Below are positions 46,701 through 51,629 of a stretch of 64,000 bases of DNA, piece after piece (the stretch's first letter is position 1; each line of letters begins with the position of its first letter). Origin of the DNA: Nocardia sp. Lineage in GTDB: Bacteria > Actinomycetota > Actinomycetes > Mycobacteriales > Mycobacteriaceae. Location of the stretch: contig NZ_JAODNK010000006.1 of the NCBI RefSeq assembly GCF_025465275.1, positions 1 to 64,000 of the forward strand. The letters are read 5' to 3'. The position numbers were made by a program, and so were the translations under genes. Below the pieces are notes generated by a model. That model saw nothing but the letters and a program-made list of their open reading frames with translations. It was not told where the DNA came from and did not search any database.

Positions 46701-47888
46701 CAGCTGCCCGAGCAATTGCCGGGGCGCATCGGATTCAACTATCTGGGCCGATACGCCGCCGCCGACATTCCGGCCGGGCTGGAAGGGCTCGGCTGGCTGC
46801 CCACCGACGAATTCGGGGATCTGCACGCGACGGAAAACCCGGATGTGCCGGTGACCGCCGAAATCGAGATCAATGCCGTGGTGGCCGGCGACCGGTTGCA
46901 GGCGAGTTTCACCTACCCCGAAAAGCTGGTGCCCCGATCGAAGGTCGCCGCCCTGGCCTGGCTGTGGATCGAAGCACTCACCGCCGCAGCCTGGTTCGCC
47001 GATACCCCGGCTGCCCGCGCGGCCGCCGACGCGGAATCGCGGTACGTGGCAGAGCAAGCCAGGGCGGCTGCCGCACTGATTGCCGCACAACAGGATTCGC
47101 CGCCCGGACTCGGACTGGACGTGGTACTGCCCATCCGTCTCGGCGGTGGCGAACCCGCGCTGTTCTGCATCCACCCGTCCTCCGGCATGGCGTGGACCTA
47201 CCTGGGACTGGCCGATGCCCTGCGACCCGGCCGTCCCATCTACGGATTGCAGGCCCCGGACCTGTCCGGCGCACCGCACGCCGAGAGCATCGACGACTTC
47301 GCCGAGCGCTACGTCCGGGAAATCCGGCGTCTGCAACCGGAGGGCCCGTACCATCTGCTCGGCTGGTCCTTCGGCGGCCTCATCGCACATGCCGTCGCCA
47401 CAAAACTCCAGGAAGCAGGGGCTCGGATCGGCATTCTCACGCTGCTCGACGCCGACAGCACCGATATCGACGGTGACAGCATCGAAAGGCTCACCGCCGG
47501 TTCCTTCGTGGCCAGTTTCGGCCAGGTCTTCGGCATCGAGGACGTACCGGCCGACGCCACCGCCGACGAGGCCGCCGAGCTCATTCGCGACCGCATGGGC
47601 GGAATCTCCTTGATCGATGCCGCCACCCTCGAACGCATGGCCGCCTCCTACAACGCCTCCGCCCGCACCCGCACCGGATATCAGCGGCCGGTATTCCACG
47701 GCGACGCACTGTATTTCAGCGCCACCGTCGACACCTCGGAGATCTTCGGGCCCGCCGGCTGGCGGCCGTGGATCACCGGTGACATCACCAATCACGACAT
47801 CGAAGTCGCTCACGAGGAACTGACCGCGCCACCCGCGCTCGCGGCGATTGCCCGCATCCTCGACGAATACCTCGGAGGGACACAGTGA
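34713..47888 (+). CDS. Trimodular nonribosomal peptide synthetase, C-A-T-E / C-A-T / C-A-T-E-TE
   Basis: 4391 residues. Order: starter-type C (about 1-450, HHILLDG at 139), A1 (455-960, TSGSTG at 614), T1 (Ser997), E1 (HHLVTDG at 1178, EGHGRE, FNYLGR), C2 (HHLVLDG at 1653, accepting a D-residue donor), A2 (TSGSTG at 2132), T2 (Ser2521), C3 (HHVSADG at 2716), A3 (TSGSTG at 3200), T3 (Ser3584), E2 (HHLVIDG at 3774) and thioesterase (GWSFGG, Ser4219; His near 4367). Every active-site motif is intact. The expected product is a D-L-D tripeptide released by the thioesterase, perhaps N-acylated by the first C domain. Codes read against GrsA: A1 DIENVGGVTK, A2 DAHVTALIWK, A3 DAFVAALIWK. A1 is somewhat ornithine-like; A2 and A3 are unassigned. 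The stop overlaps the next gene (GTGA). Confidence 0.95.
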   Translation: MASSSATSAFALSAAQRGIWFAQQLAHDTPISIAQYVEFVGPVDVDLLADVARQAGREFGTGYLRLIEIDELPWQLVDTTLDDSILTVDLSGAPDPEAAAQAWMRAEYTAPLDLTRDRLCTVAMLRLAEDRWFWYSRLHHILLDGVGALTMLQRTSELYNAIAGGREVPPGKAEPLQHIVEADATYRNSEKLGADREYWKQHLEGMAEPRQLGGHAGAVDAHPRLLSGALPAETAAALEAVTAELSTSPAPVVVAAFAAFVGAMTGSGEIVLSLPVSGRTTATLRRSGGMVANVVPLRLHPTPAATVGALIRATQGELVAALRRQRYRQEDIFRDLGWAMDEIAGFGPTVNLMLADTRIRLGGVTGQLHVLTSGLIDDLFVNVYPGTGGEQTHIDFQANPNRYGEAELATLHARFLEFLHRFLVGGQSTPLAGVTALSAAERQELAPALGRIGTRAHTLPEILNAGAQVDPSAIAMRADGTAFTYREVSEYSNRLARLLIAAGAGPERAVAISIPRSAESVLAMCAVAQTGAAFVPIDPGYPTDRIEHMITDSRVVAGVTVADARGALPDRVQWLVIDDEAAEIELAAVDSGPITDADRLAPVRIDQLAYLIYTSGSTGLPKGVGVTHRGLSNLVTGSGAAFGVRSDAVMAHAVSPSFDISVEELLVAFAVGATVAVVPPAAYAGEELARVLRTLEVTHLNVTPAVAGSLEVATLPRLRTLVVGGDSCPPELPARWAGRSVLNGYGPTETTVTATLSAPLTPGEPITIGVPARGVSAVVLDPWLRPVPPGVTGELYLSGPGLARGYHQRIRFTAERFVANPFAAGERMYRTGDLVRWRRRNGRFELEFAGRGDTQVKVRGFRIELGEVDAAVARHAGVATAITVGANTPGGTIALVSYVLAAPDATLDAEAVKATVAQQLPSHMVPSVVMVLDTLPLTPAGKVDRRALPQPEFGARTRTGRAPEGERERTLAAIFAEVLGTDAIGADDNFFALGGDSIVAIQLVARAKAAGLGLRARDVFEHKTVAALARAATDATALVVQELPGGGIGQIPLTPIAAAMLDQGDSWPRFAQAVLIGLPRDVDRSQLAGAVQALLDRHDLLRSTLTQQAGSGWEWLVDKPGSVEAGALIEMVRAAADTDGAAELARAADLLDPSAGVVARFVLIEREGRDPLLWIVLHHLVTDGVSWRILLPDLVTAWSGSALPPVGTSFRRWAHAQQEQAAERIAELPLWQEILETPDPALGARALDAEHDTAATMEQLRTTIHAETTSAALELIPERFHCGADDALLTALALAASRWRKINRTLLTLEGHGREESILPGADISRTVGWFTSVYPVALDLGGINIDEAFRGGPAAGAALKAVKEQLRAIPDKGVGFGMLRYLNPETAAELAAAPVPQLSFNYLGRTGASAEGGEVPWLPRRFEATHDDRAPLAAAVDINAFHTDAGLEITWAYAARLVTETQVREFAELWAAALTALTTHARQAGAGGHTPSDFSLVDVAQPHLDAWEREYPQLTDVWPLSPLQYGLLFHARYDTDTADGYTVQTQLSLAGRVDAARLRNAAQSILDRHEVLRVAFTETAAGPRQLVVAGAEIPWQQVDLTDIEDPAERQRELMRLIAVDAGTRFDLARPPLLRMSLIRTDAEAYTLLMTNHHLVLDGWSTPLVVRELLAGYLAAVTGHELSAAPAHSYREFLAWLGEQDDAASLAAWTEALAGVDSPTRAVPSLAEISSTESGMVTVDFGTEALSRLESTVRAAGATVNTAVQTAWALLLAMVTGRTDVVFGGTVSGRPPQLAGIEEMVGLFINTLPVRVRLDPAERVTELLARVQSEQTQLLDHQHVGLAAIHQAVGLSELFDTLTVFESYPIDRETLSQALDIAGMRILDVSGTDATPYPLNLMVIPQRAPDGAESLQLTVKFMTDQLPEAQARRLLERFAQLLGQIADRPGLRVAQLQHCDPAERRALLPVRGLGPVPMRTLADILGAGARVAPDGIAISTGTLTMTYRDLDAWSNRFARMLLRRGVGREVFVVLALTRSVESVVAVWALAKTGAAFLPLDPNYPVERIEHILTDSRAPIGVTVCSVGETLPGSIDWLLLDDLNTIRRVMTVSDAPITDAERGGPIDLNQIAYLIYTSGSTGKPKAVLLSHRGLANLVSSQETFLDLNEECSTLQVASPSFDASVHEMLMAHGMGGRLVISPPDVYGGPELEELLRTERVTHAVITPSVLATMNPAGLGDLRNLTVAGEAAGPELVAAWSTGRRMVNLYGPTEFSIWATGPGELRGGEPITIGTPIRGAAAMVLDTWLRPVPVGTTGELYLTGPALARGYFNRFSLTATRFVTNPYGSPGTRMYRTGDMVRWVPTEHGAETRLELEYQGRSDFQVKIRGLRIELGEIDAVLSADDEVEYAATIGCPGPGGQTVLVSYVVGLGEHDLDTELLRTRVAAALPGYMVPSYLIELDEVPLTPVGKLDRTALPAPDFASLLERYLAPRTAVETAVADVFAEVLGVEKVSIDRSFFELGGNSLSATRVVARVNAAVGATIALRDLFDAPTVAQLSTRVVPAGDGMGRPVLAARIRPDRIPLSPAQQRMWVMNRLDPASAAYNISVALRLRSVGPRFGALDVRALRQAVIDVVTRHETLRTIYPADADGPRQVVVGAESAAPELRVVETEDGAALADQIAAVTGAGFDLTRESPLRLGFFRITPDSEAETHVVVLVVHHVSADGTSMAPLATDLMAAYLARTAGADHALPPLRVQYADYSIWQRELLGDERDPDSAAAQQIRYWSERLAATPDALELPADRPRPAVQSMRSADLAFTVRPELHSALTSLATETESSLFMVVHAALAVLLSRLAGTPDVLIGTAVAGRGEAALDDLVGMFVNTLALRTPVDAGRGFREFLATVRTSDLDAFANAEVPFERLVQVLDPPRSTAHHPLFQVSLSLQNFSTPALEFPGLRVTVEPFDRDTSQFDLTFDLRDPNPGAGPGGLDGTLTYATDMFDAATAAQLVSRWEQLLTTIAADPDIRISDIDLMAPAERAALVPLRGPRSAGTSTLAEILTTASAFHPDRPAIVADGRTTTYGELEAAADQLADQLSAAGADVETVVALALSRSAELLIALLATAKTGAAFLPIDPRHPLDRIDHMLSDSGAVLGLTTSVHRPLLPDTVRWVQLDQPATPVRAKAPWEQTYREIHPDHPAWLIYTSGSTGTPKGVSVSHRGIADLVRAQYHMLGLNAKSRVLQVASPSFDASAFEALMAFGAGGTAVVAPPDVFGGDALAELIAAQQVTHLVITPSALATMDPAAVPSVRVLAVAGEAIGPDLVARWAAYRMLVNLYGPTEFTIWATTSDVLRADRQVTIGRPIRGAAAVVLDERLRPVPVGVAGELYLAGPALARGYHARPGLTSGRFVADPYGEPGERMYRTGDLVRWTGALAAPRLEYLGRTDFQVKVRGQRIELGEIDAVLTRADQVEFAVTLGVPGPGGATALAAYLLPVLGAELDIAAVRAHATDRLPGYMVPSAFVVLDAIPLNAVGKLDRKALPQPVFEAETEYRAPTTDTESTLAALVAELLGRDRVGVHDSFFALGGDSILAIQLVSRARLHGLELTPLQIFEHRTVAALAALADAAGEAVVLEELPGGGVGDMPLTPIMRWMIERGGDFGRFAQTAVLEMPSGITRAQLVATVGAVIDHHDMLRAQLSNEDGDWRLRTREPGAVDVDALLHRVEFDAAGTSELREYAATELDSALQRLDPATGIMLQLVWLDPAGPTGRSGRLILVAHHLVIDGVSWRILVPDLIASWAQISGGAAPVLSETGTSMRRWAHALHEEAHSATRTAELDYWHEIATTPDPPIGRRELDPEIDLIGTVRAVDVEAPEEVTTALLTTLPALFGGSVEDALLATLALAVRHWRIRSDYDSVLIRMEGHGRQQEIVPGADLSRTIGWFTSLYPVELRLPGIDIDDALQGGPAMGEAIRAVKHQLLAVPDKGIGFSLLRYLNQEVAGQLPEQLPGRIGFNYLGRYAAADIPAGLEGLGWLPTDEFGDLHATENPDVPVTAEIEINAVVAGDRLQASFTYPEKLVPRSKVAALAWLWIEALTAAAWFADTPAARAAADAESRYVAEQARAAAALIAAQQDSPPGLGLDVVLPIRLGGGEPALFCIHPSSGMAWTYLGLADALRPGRPIYGLQAPDLSGAPHAESIDDFAERYVREIRRLQPEGPYHLLGWSFGGLIAHAVATKLQEAGARIGILTLLDADSTDIDGDSIERLTAGSFVASFGQVFGIEDVPADATADEAAELIRDRMGGISLIDAATLERMAASYNASARTRTGYQRPVFHGDALYFSATVDTSEIFGPAGWRPWITGDITNHDIEVAHEELTAPPALAAIARILDEYLGGTQ

Positions 47889-48895
47889 CCACAGCCAATA
47901 GCGCGGTGACATCGGAAGCCGGCGACGGCGTCATCGTCGAAGGCGTCGAGAAATCCTTCGGCGCGGTACAAGCCTTGCGCGGCATCACCTTCAAGGCCGC
48001 ACCCGGCGAAGTGCTCGGCATTCTCGGGCCCAATGGCGCCGGGAAGACCACCACCGTCAATATCCTCTCCACGCTCATCGCACCGGATGCCGGGCGCGCC
48101 TCGGTCGCGGGGCACGATGTGGTCGCCGAAGCCGCCGAGGTGCGCCGCAGCATTATGCTGACCGGCCAATTCGCCGCGCTCGACGACGCTTTGAACGGGT
48201 ACGAGAACCTCGTCATGTTCGGGCGGCTGATGGGACTGCGCAAGCGCGCCGCGCGCGCCCGCGCCGACGAACTCATCGATGAATTCGATCTCACGGCGGC
48301 CGCGAAACGCCGCGTCGGCACCTACTCCGGCGGTATGCGGCGGCGCATAGACATCGCCTGCGGGCTGGTGGTGCGGCCGGAGGTGGTATTCCTCGACGAA
48401 CCCACCACCGGGCTGGATCCCCGTAGCCGCCAAGGGGTGTGGGATCTGGTCGGCGGATTCCGCAAGCACGGCATCACCACGCTGCTCACCACGCAGTATC
48501 TGGAGGAGGCCGATGCGCTCTGCGACCGGATCATCGTCATCGACCACGGGGTGGTCATTGCCAGCGGCACCCCTGATGAGCTCAAGGCGCGCACCGGCGG
48601 CAGCTACTGCGAAATCGTGCCGCTGCGCATGGAGGATCTGCCCGCCATTGCCGCCGCGCTCGGCGATCTGATCCCCGAGGCGACTCGTGTTGCCCTGACC
48701 GGGGATTCGGATCGATTGTCCATTCCCGCACCGGAGGGCGCGAAGACGCTCGCCGAGGCACTGCGCCGACTCGACAGCGCCGGAATGGAATTGGTGGATA
48801 TCGCACTGCGGCGACCCTCGCTCGACGAGGTGTTCCTCGAACTCACCGGCCATCCGGCCGAACAGACGGTCGCCGAGGAAGGGGCGCCGTCGTGA
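47885..48895 (+). CDS. DrrA-type ABC exporter ATP-binding protein
   Basis: A protein of 336 residues starting at GTG 47885, which overlaps the NRPS stop, so translation is coupled to the synthetase. It has Walker A GPNGAGKTT, signature YSGGMRRRIDIACGLV, Walker B VVFLDEPTTGLDP and the switch TTQYLEEADALC. The C-terminal part IALRRPSLDEVFLELTGHPAE is the conserved DrrA end (DUF4162-like). With the two ABC-2 permeases it forms a daunorubicin-resistance-type exporter. The likely cargo is the peptide made by the NRPS; in mycobacteria the DrrABC system exports a complex lipid, so a lipopeptide would fit. Confidence 0.9.
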   Translation: MTTANSAVTSEAGDGVIVEGVEKSFGAVQALRGITFKAAPGEVLGILGPNGAGKTTTVNILSTLIAPDAGRASVAGHDVVAEAAEVRRSIMLTGQFAALDDALNGYENLVMFGRLMGLRKRAARARADELIDEFDLTAAAKRRVGTYSGGMRRRIDIACGLVVRPEVVFLDEPTTGLDPRSRQGVWDLVGGFRKHGITTLLTTQYLEEADALCDRIIVIDHGVVIASGTPDELKARTGGSYCEIVPLRMEDLPAIAAALGDLIPEATRVALTGDSDRLSIPAPEGAKTLAEALRRLDSAGMELVDIALRRPSLDEVFLELTGHPAEQTVAEEGAPS

Positions 48896-49725
48896 CCGCC
48901 GAGGCGGCCGCACCCGCGGTCTGGCTCACCAGCGCTCGCGCCACACCTGCCACCTTGCGGCAGTGGTGGGTGCTCACCATCCGGCTGATCGTGCCTGCGA
49001 TCACGACCGGGGAGATCATTACCGCGGTCCTCGCGCCCATTACCTTCACCATCAGCTTCTACATTCCGCTCAACCGCGTAATGTCGTTCGCCGGAACGGG
49101 ATTCAGCTCCTACGCGCAGTTCATGACACCCATCGTCATGCTGCAGGCGGCCGCGTTCACCGCCATCTCCGCCGCCTTCCGTGCCGCCACCGATATGGTC
49201 TCCGGACTGGATCGGCGCTTCGATGCCATGCCCATGCATCCGCTTATCCCCACTGCGGCGCGTATGGCCGCCAACCTCTTTCGCATGCTCGTCGGGCTCG
49301 CCTCGGCCGTGGTGAGTGTGTACGTGATCGGCTTCCGCTTCCACGGCCCCGCCTCGCACACCATTGGATTCCTGCTCTTCGCCATGCTGATCGGCATCGC
49401 CTTCAGCATCGGCGCCGATGTCATCGGCACCGTGACCAAGAGCCCGGAGGCGACCACCCAGATGCTGGTGCTGCCGCCGCTGATCCTGGGCATGCTCTCC
49501 ACCGGACTCGCACCGGCGAGCCAATTCCCGCACTGGGTACAGGCTTTCGTGCGCAATCAACCCGTCTCGCAATTCGCCTACGGGCTGCGCGCGCTCGGCG
49601 GCGATACCCGCGGACACGCGGGCGAGGTGACCTGGTCGCTCATGACACCGCCGCTGCTCTGGGCCGCCGCGATTATCGTGTTCTCACTGATCTGCACCGT
49701 CCGGCTGAATATGAAGAGGTCGTGA
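48892..49725 (+). CDS. ABC-2 type exporter permease (DrrB-like)
   Basis: A protein of 277 residues. GTG 48892 overlaps the stop of the ATPase gene (GTGA). There are six hydrophobic segments with the ABC-2 signature in the middle (TDMVSGLDRRFDAMPMHPLIPTAARMAANLFRMLVGL) and PEATTQMLVLPPLILGMLSTGLAPASQFPHWVQAFVRNQPVSQF. The last motif, with NQP followed by a short amphipathic stretch, is typical of DrrB/DrrC proteins. It forms the membrane channel together with the next gene. Confidence 0.87.
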   Translation: MTAEAAAPAVWLTSARATPATLRQWWVLTIRLIVPAITTGEIITAVLAPITFTISFYIPLNRVMSFAGTGFSSYAQFMTPIVMLQAAAFTAISAAFRAATDMVSGLDRRFDAMPMHPLIPTAARMAANLFRMLVGLASAVVSVYVIGFRFHGPASHTIGFLLFAMLIGIAFSIGADVIGTVTKSPEATTQMLVLPPLILGMLSTGLAPASQFPHWVQAFVRNQPVSQFAYGLRALGGDTRGHAGEVTWSLMTPPLLWAAAIIVFSLICTVRLNMKRS

Positions 49726-49726
49726 C

Positions 49727-50548
49727 ATGGCCACCCTCGCCGAACACACCGACGCCGACACCCTCCGCCCACCGGAATCCTCCGCCCCGGCGCTGCTGCG
49801 GCACACCTGGATTCAGACCCAGCGGCTGCTGCTGCGCTGGGGGCGCGACCCCATCACCCTGCTCGAAACCCTGATCGTCCCGTGCCTGCTGCTGCTGATG
49901 CTCAATATTGTTGTGGGCAGCCAGATCCAGAAGTTCTCCGGCCACAGCGCCCTCTACGGATCGGTGCCGATGGTGACGCTGGTGGGCGCGCTCTCGGGCA
50001 CCGTCGCCAGCGGTGTCATGCTCGGGCGGGAACGCGATGCCGGACTGCTGGCACGGTTCTGGGTGCTGCCGGTGCATCGCGGCTCCGGATTGGCGGCGCG
50101 CATTCTGGCCGAGGGCTGCCGTATCTTCTGCGGCACCGTCGTCATTATCGGCTTCGCCATGCTGCTGGGCTTCCGGTTCCATCAGGGACCGCTGGCCGCG
50201 TTCGCCTTCCTGTGGTTGCCGGTGCTGTTCGGTCTGGCCTTCGCGACCATGGTCACGGCGATCGCGGTCTTCACCGCCAAATCCACACTGGTGGAGGGCG
50301 TCGCGCTGCTGTCGTCGCTGCTCATGTTCTTCAGCACCGGCTTCGTCCCGCTCGGCGCGTACCCGAATTGGATTCAGCCCGTGGTGCGCAACCAGCCCAT
50401 GTCCGTTGCCGTGGACACCATGCGCTCACTCGCGGAAGGCGGCGCCCTGGCCCGGCCGCTCATGCTCACCATCCTCTGGTCGGTGGGCATGATCATCGTG
50501 TTCGCGGTCCCCGCGGCGTACGGCTACCGCCGGGCCAGCCGCCGCTGA
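49727..50548 (+). CDS. ABC-2 type exporter permease (DrrC-like)
   Basis: A protein of 273 residues, ATG 49727 directly after the previous stop. It is a paralogue of the preceding permease: GRERDAGLLARFWVLPVHRGSGLAARILAEGCRIF and STGFVPLGAYPNWIQPVVRNQPMSVAVDTMRSL. Six membrane segments. It is the last member of the NRPS-drrABC operon. A weak hairpin follows at 50576-50596. Confidence 0.87.
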   Translation: MATLAEHTDADTLRPPESSAPALLRHTWIQTQRLLLRWGRDPITLLETLIVPCLLLLMLNIVVGSQIQKFSGHSALYGSVPMVTLVGALSGTVASGVMLGRERDAGLLARFWVLPVHRGSGLAARILAEGCRIFCGTVVIIGFAMLLGFRFHQGPLAAFAFLWLPVLFGLAFATMVTAIAVFTAKSTLVEGVALLSSLLMFFSTGFVPLGAYPNWIQPVVRNQPMSVAVDTMRSLAEGGALARPLMLTILWSVGMIIVFAVPAAYGYRRASRR

Positions 50549-50575
50549 CGCCTTTGCGTGAGATGTCCGAATCTT

Positions 50576-50596
50576 GTTGCCCCTGAAGGGTGCAAC
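50576..50596 (+). terminator. Weak hairpin after the exporter operon
   Basis: GTTGC-CCC (50576-50583) pairs with GGG-GCAAC (50588-50596) around TGAA with one bulged base. It lies 28 bases after the last permease stop. There is no T-tract, so termination is only possible. Confidence 0.35.
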
Positions 50597-50676
50597 GCAT
50601 TCCCTATTCAGCCCCCTTTCGGTAAATACCGGACGTACGGCGCGTCGTCCCCCCGCCCGAGGTTGCGCGGGGAACT

Positions 50677-51189
50677 ATGCTGGCCGCCGTGCTCGAACCC
50701 CAATCACCCGTTGCGCCCCATCCGGATATCGCTCATCTCGCACCGCTGCTGGGTACCTGGCGCGGGCGCGGACAAGGCGAATATCCGACCATCAATAATT
50801 TCGAGTATCTGGAGGAAGTGCACTTCGGTCATGTCGGCCGCGCATTCCTCACCTATCGGCAGCGCACTCGCGCAGCCGATGACGGCCGTCCTATGCACAG
50901 TGAGACCGGATATCTGCGCGCGCTGCCCGACGACCGGGTCGAATTGATCCTCGCGCATCCGACCGGGATCACCGAGATCTGCGAGGGCAGCCTGGTCGCC
51001 GATGACGAGGGCCTGCGCATCGAGCTGGACTCCACCTCGATCGGCCTCAGCAGCAGCGCCAAAGCGGTGACCGCGCTGGGCCGCACGATCACGCTGGCCG
51101 GTAACACCCTCAGCTATTCATTGCGAATGGCGGCGGTAGAGCAGCCGCTGCAGCATCATCTGGCATCGACCATGCAGCGGGAGAACTGA
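50677..51189 (+). CDS. Nitrobindin-like heme-binding beta-barrel protein
   Basis: A protein of 170 residues. The pattern PLLGTWRGRGQGEYPTINNFEYLEEVHFGHVGRAFLTYRQRT, then SETGYLRALPDDRVELILAHPTGITEICEG, and the C-terminal LQHHLASTM with the candidate heme-ligand His (160/161) is that of the FABP-like nitrobindin family (M. tuberculosis Rv2717c). These proteins bind ferric heme and may detoxify peroxynitrite or bind NO. It is cytosolic. It lies 128 bases beyond the exporter operon with its own GGGGA ribosome binding site, so it is probably a separate unit. Confidence 0.85.
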   Translation: MLAAVLEPQSPVAPHPDIAHLAPLLGTWRGRGQGEYPTINNFEYLEEVHFGHVGRAFLTYRQRTRAADDGRPMHSETGYLRALPDDRVELILAHPTGITEICEGSLVADDEGLRIELDSTSIGLSSSAKAVTALGRTITLAGNTLSYSLRMAAVEQPLQHHLASTMQREN

Positions 51190-51398
51190 AAAAACTTCTA
51201 CGCCGTCCAACCATTCGTGACCTGCGACACTTTCCTTCGATAAGTGTGCGGGATCACACCTATGGGTTGCATCGAACATCACTGTCGGATTACCGTTCCT
51301 TACGGTGGCAAACAATCAGCCAACCCTAATGAGCTCCGGTTTTCCGAAACTGACCGTTCGGGTGCCTGACTCATCCCCCTAAACAAGGGAGTTGGACC

Positions 51399-51605
51399 AT
51401 GAAGCGTTCGGCCCTTTTGCTCATCACCACCGCAGGCATGATTCTCGCCGGCGCCGGTGTCATCGAGATTCTCGGAGATGCCTCCAGCGTCGGACCACCC
51501 GCAGCTCGCACTCTTGCCCAGCAGCACTACATCGCCGATCCGGCCTCGGGGGAAATCCAGCCGCTGGCCTGCGTCCACCTCGCAGGGTCCCCCGTCTACC
51601 GCTGA
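51399..51605 (+). CDS. Small exported or membrane-anchored protein
   Basis: A protein of 68 residues from ATG 51399 with GGGAG at 51388-51392. Basic start MKRS, then a 20-residue hydrophobic stretch (ALLLITTAGMILAGAGVIEIL), then a short polar tail containing one Cys. This is a signal or anchor peptide with about 40 outside residues; no lipobox. I recognise no family. It has a 209-bp upstream gap of its own and converges on the penicillin-binding lipoprotein gene. Confidence 0.55.
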   Translation: MKRSALLLITTAGMILAGAGVIEILGDASSVGPPAARTLAQQHYIADPASGEIQPLACVHLAGSPVYR

Positions 51606-51629
51606 AGTCCACCGCTCGACGGCTGAGTC

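Noticed and set aside
44433..47912. Very long open frame antisense to the NRPS gene
   Set aside because: It has no recognisable domain and exists because GC-rich codons of the NRPS leave the opposite frame free of stops. The same holds for the antisense frames at 41427-43898 and 36021-38006.
51190..51398. Possible riboswitch before the small exported protein
   Set aside because: Short hairpins such as ACCGT-TCCTT-ACGGT are present, but conserved bases of known classes (c-di-AMP, cobalamin) could not be matched.
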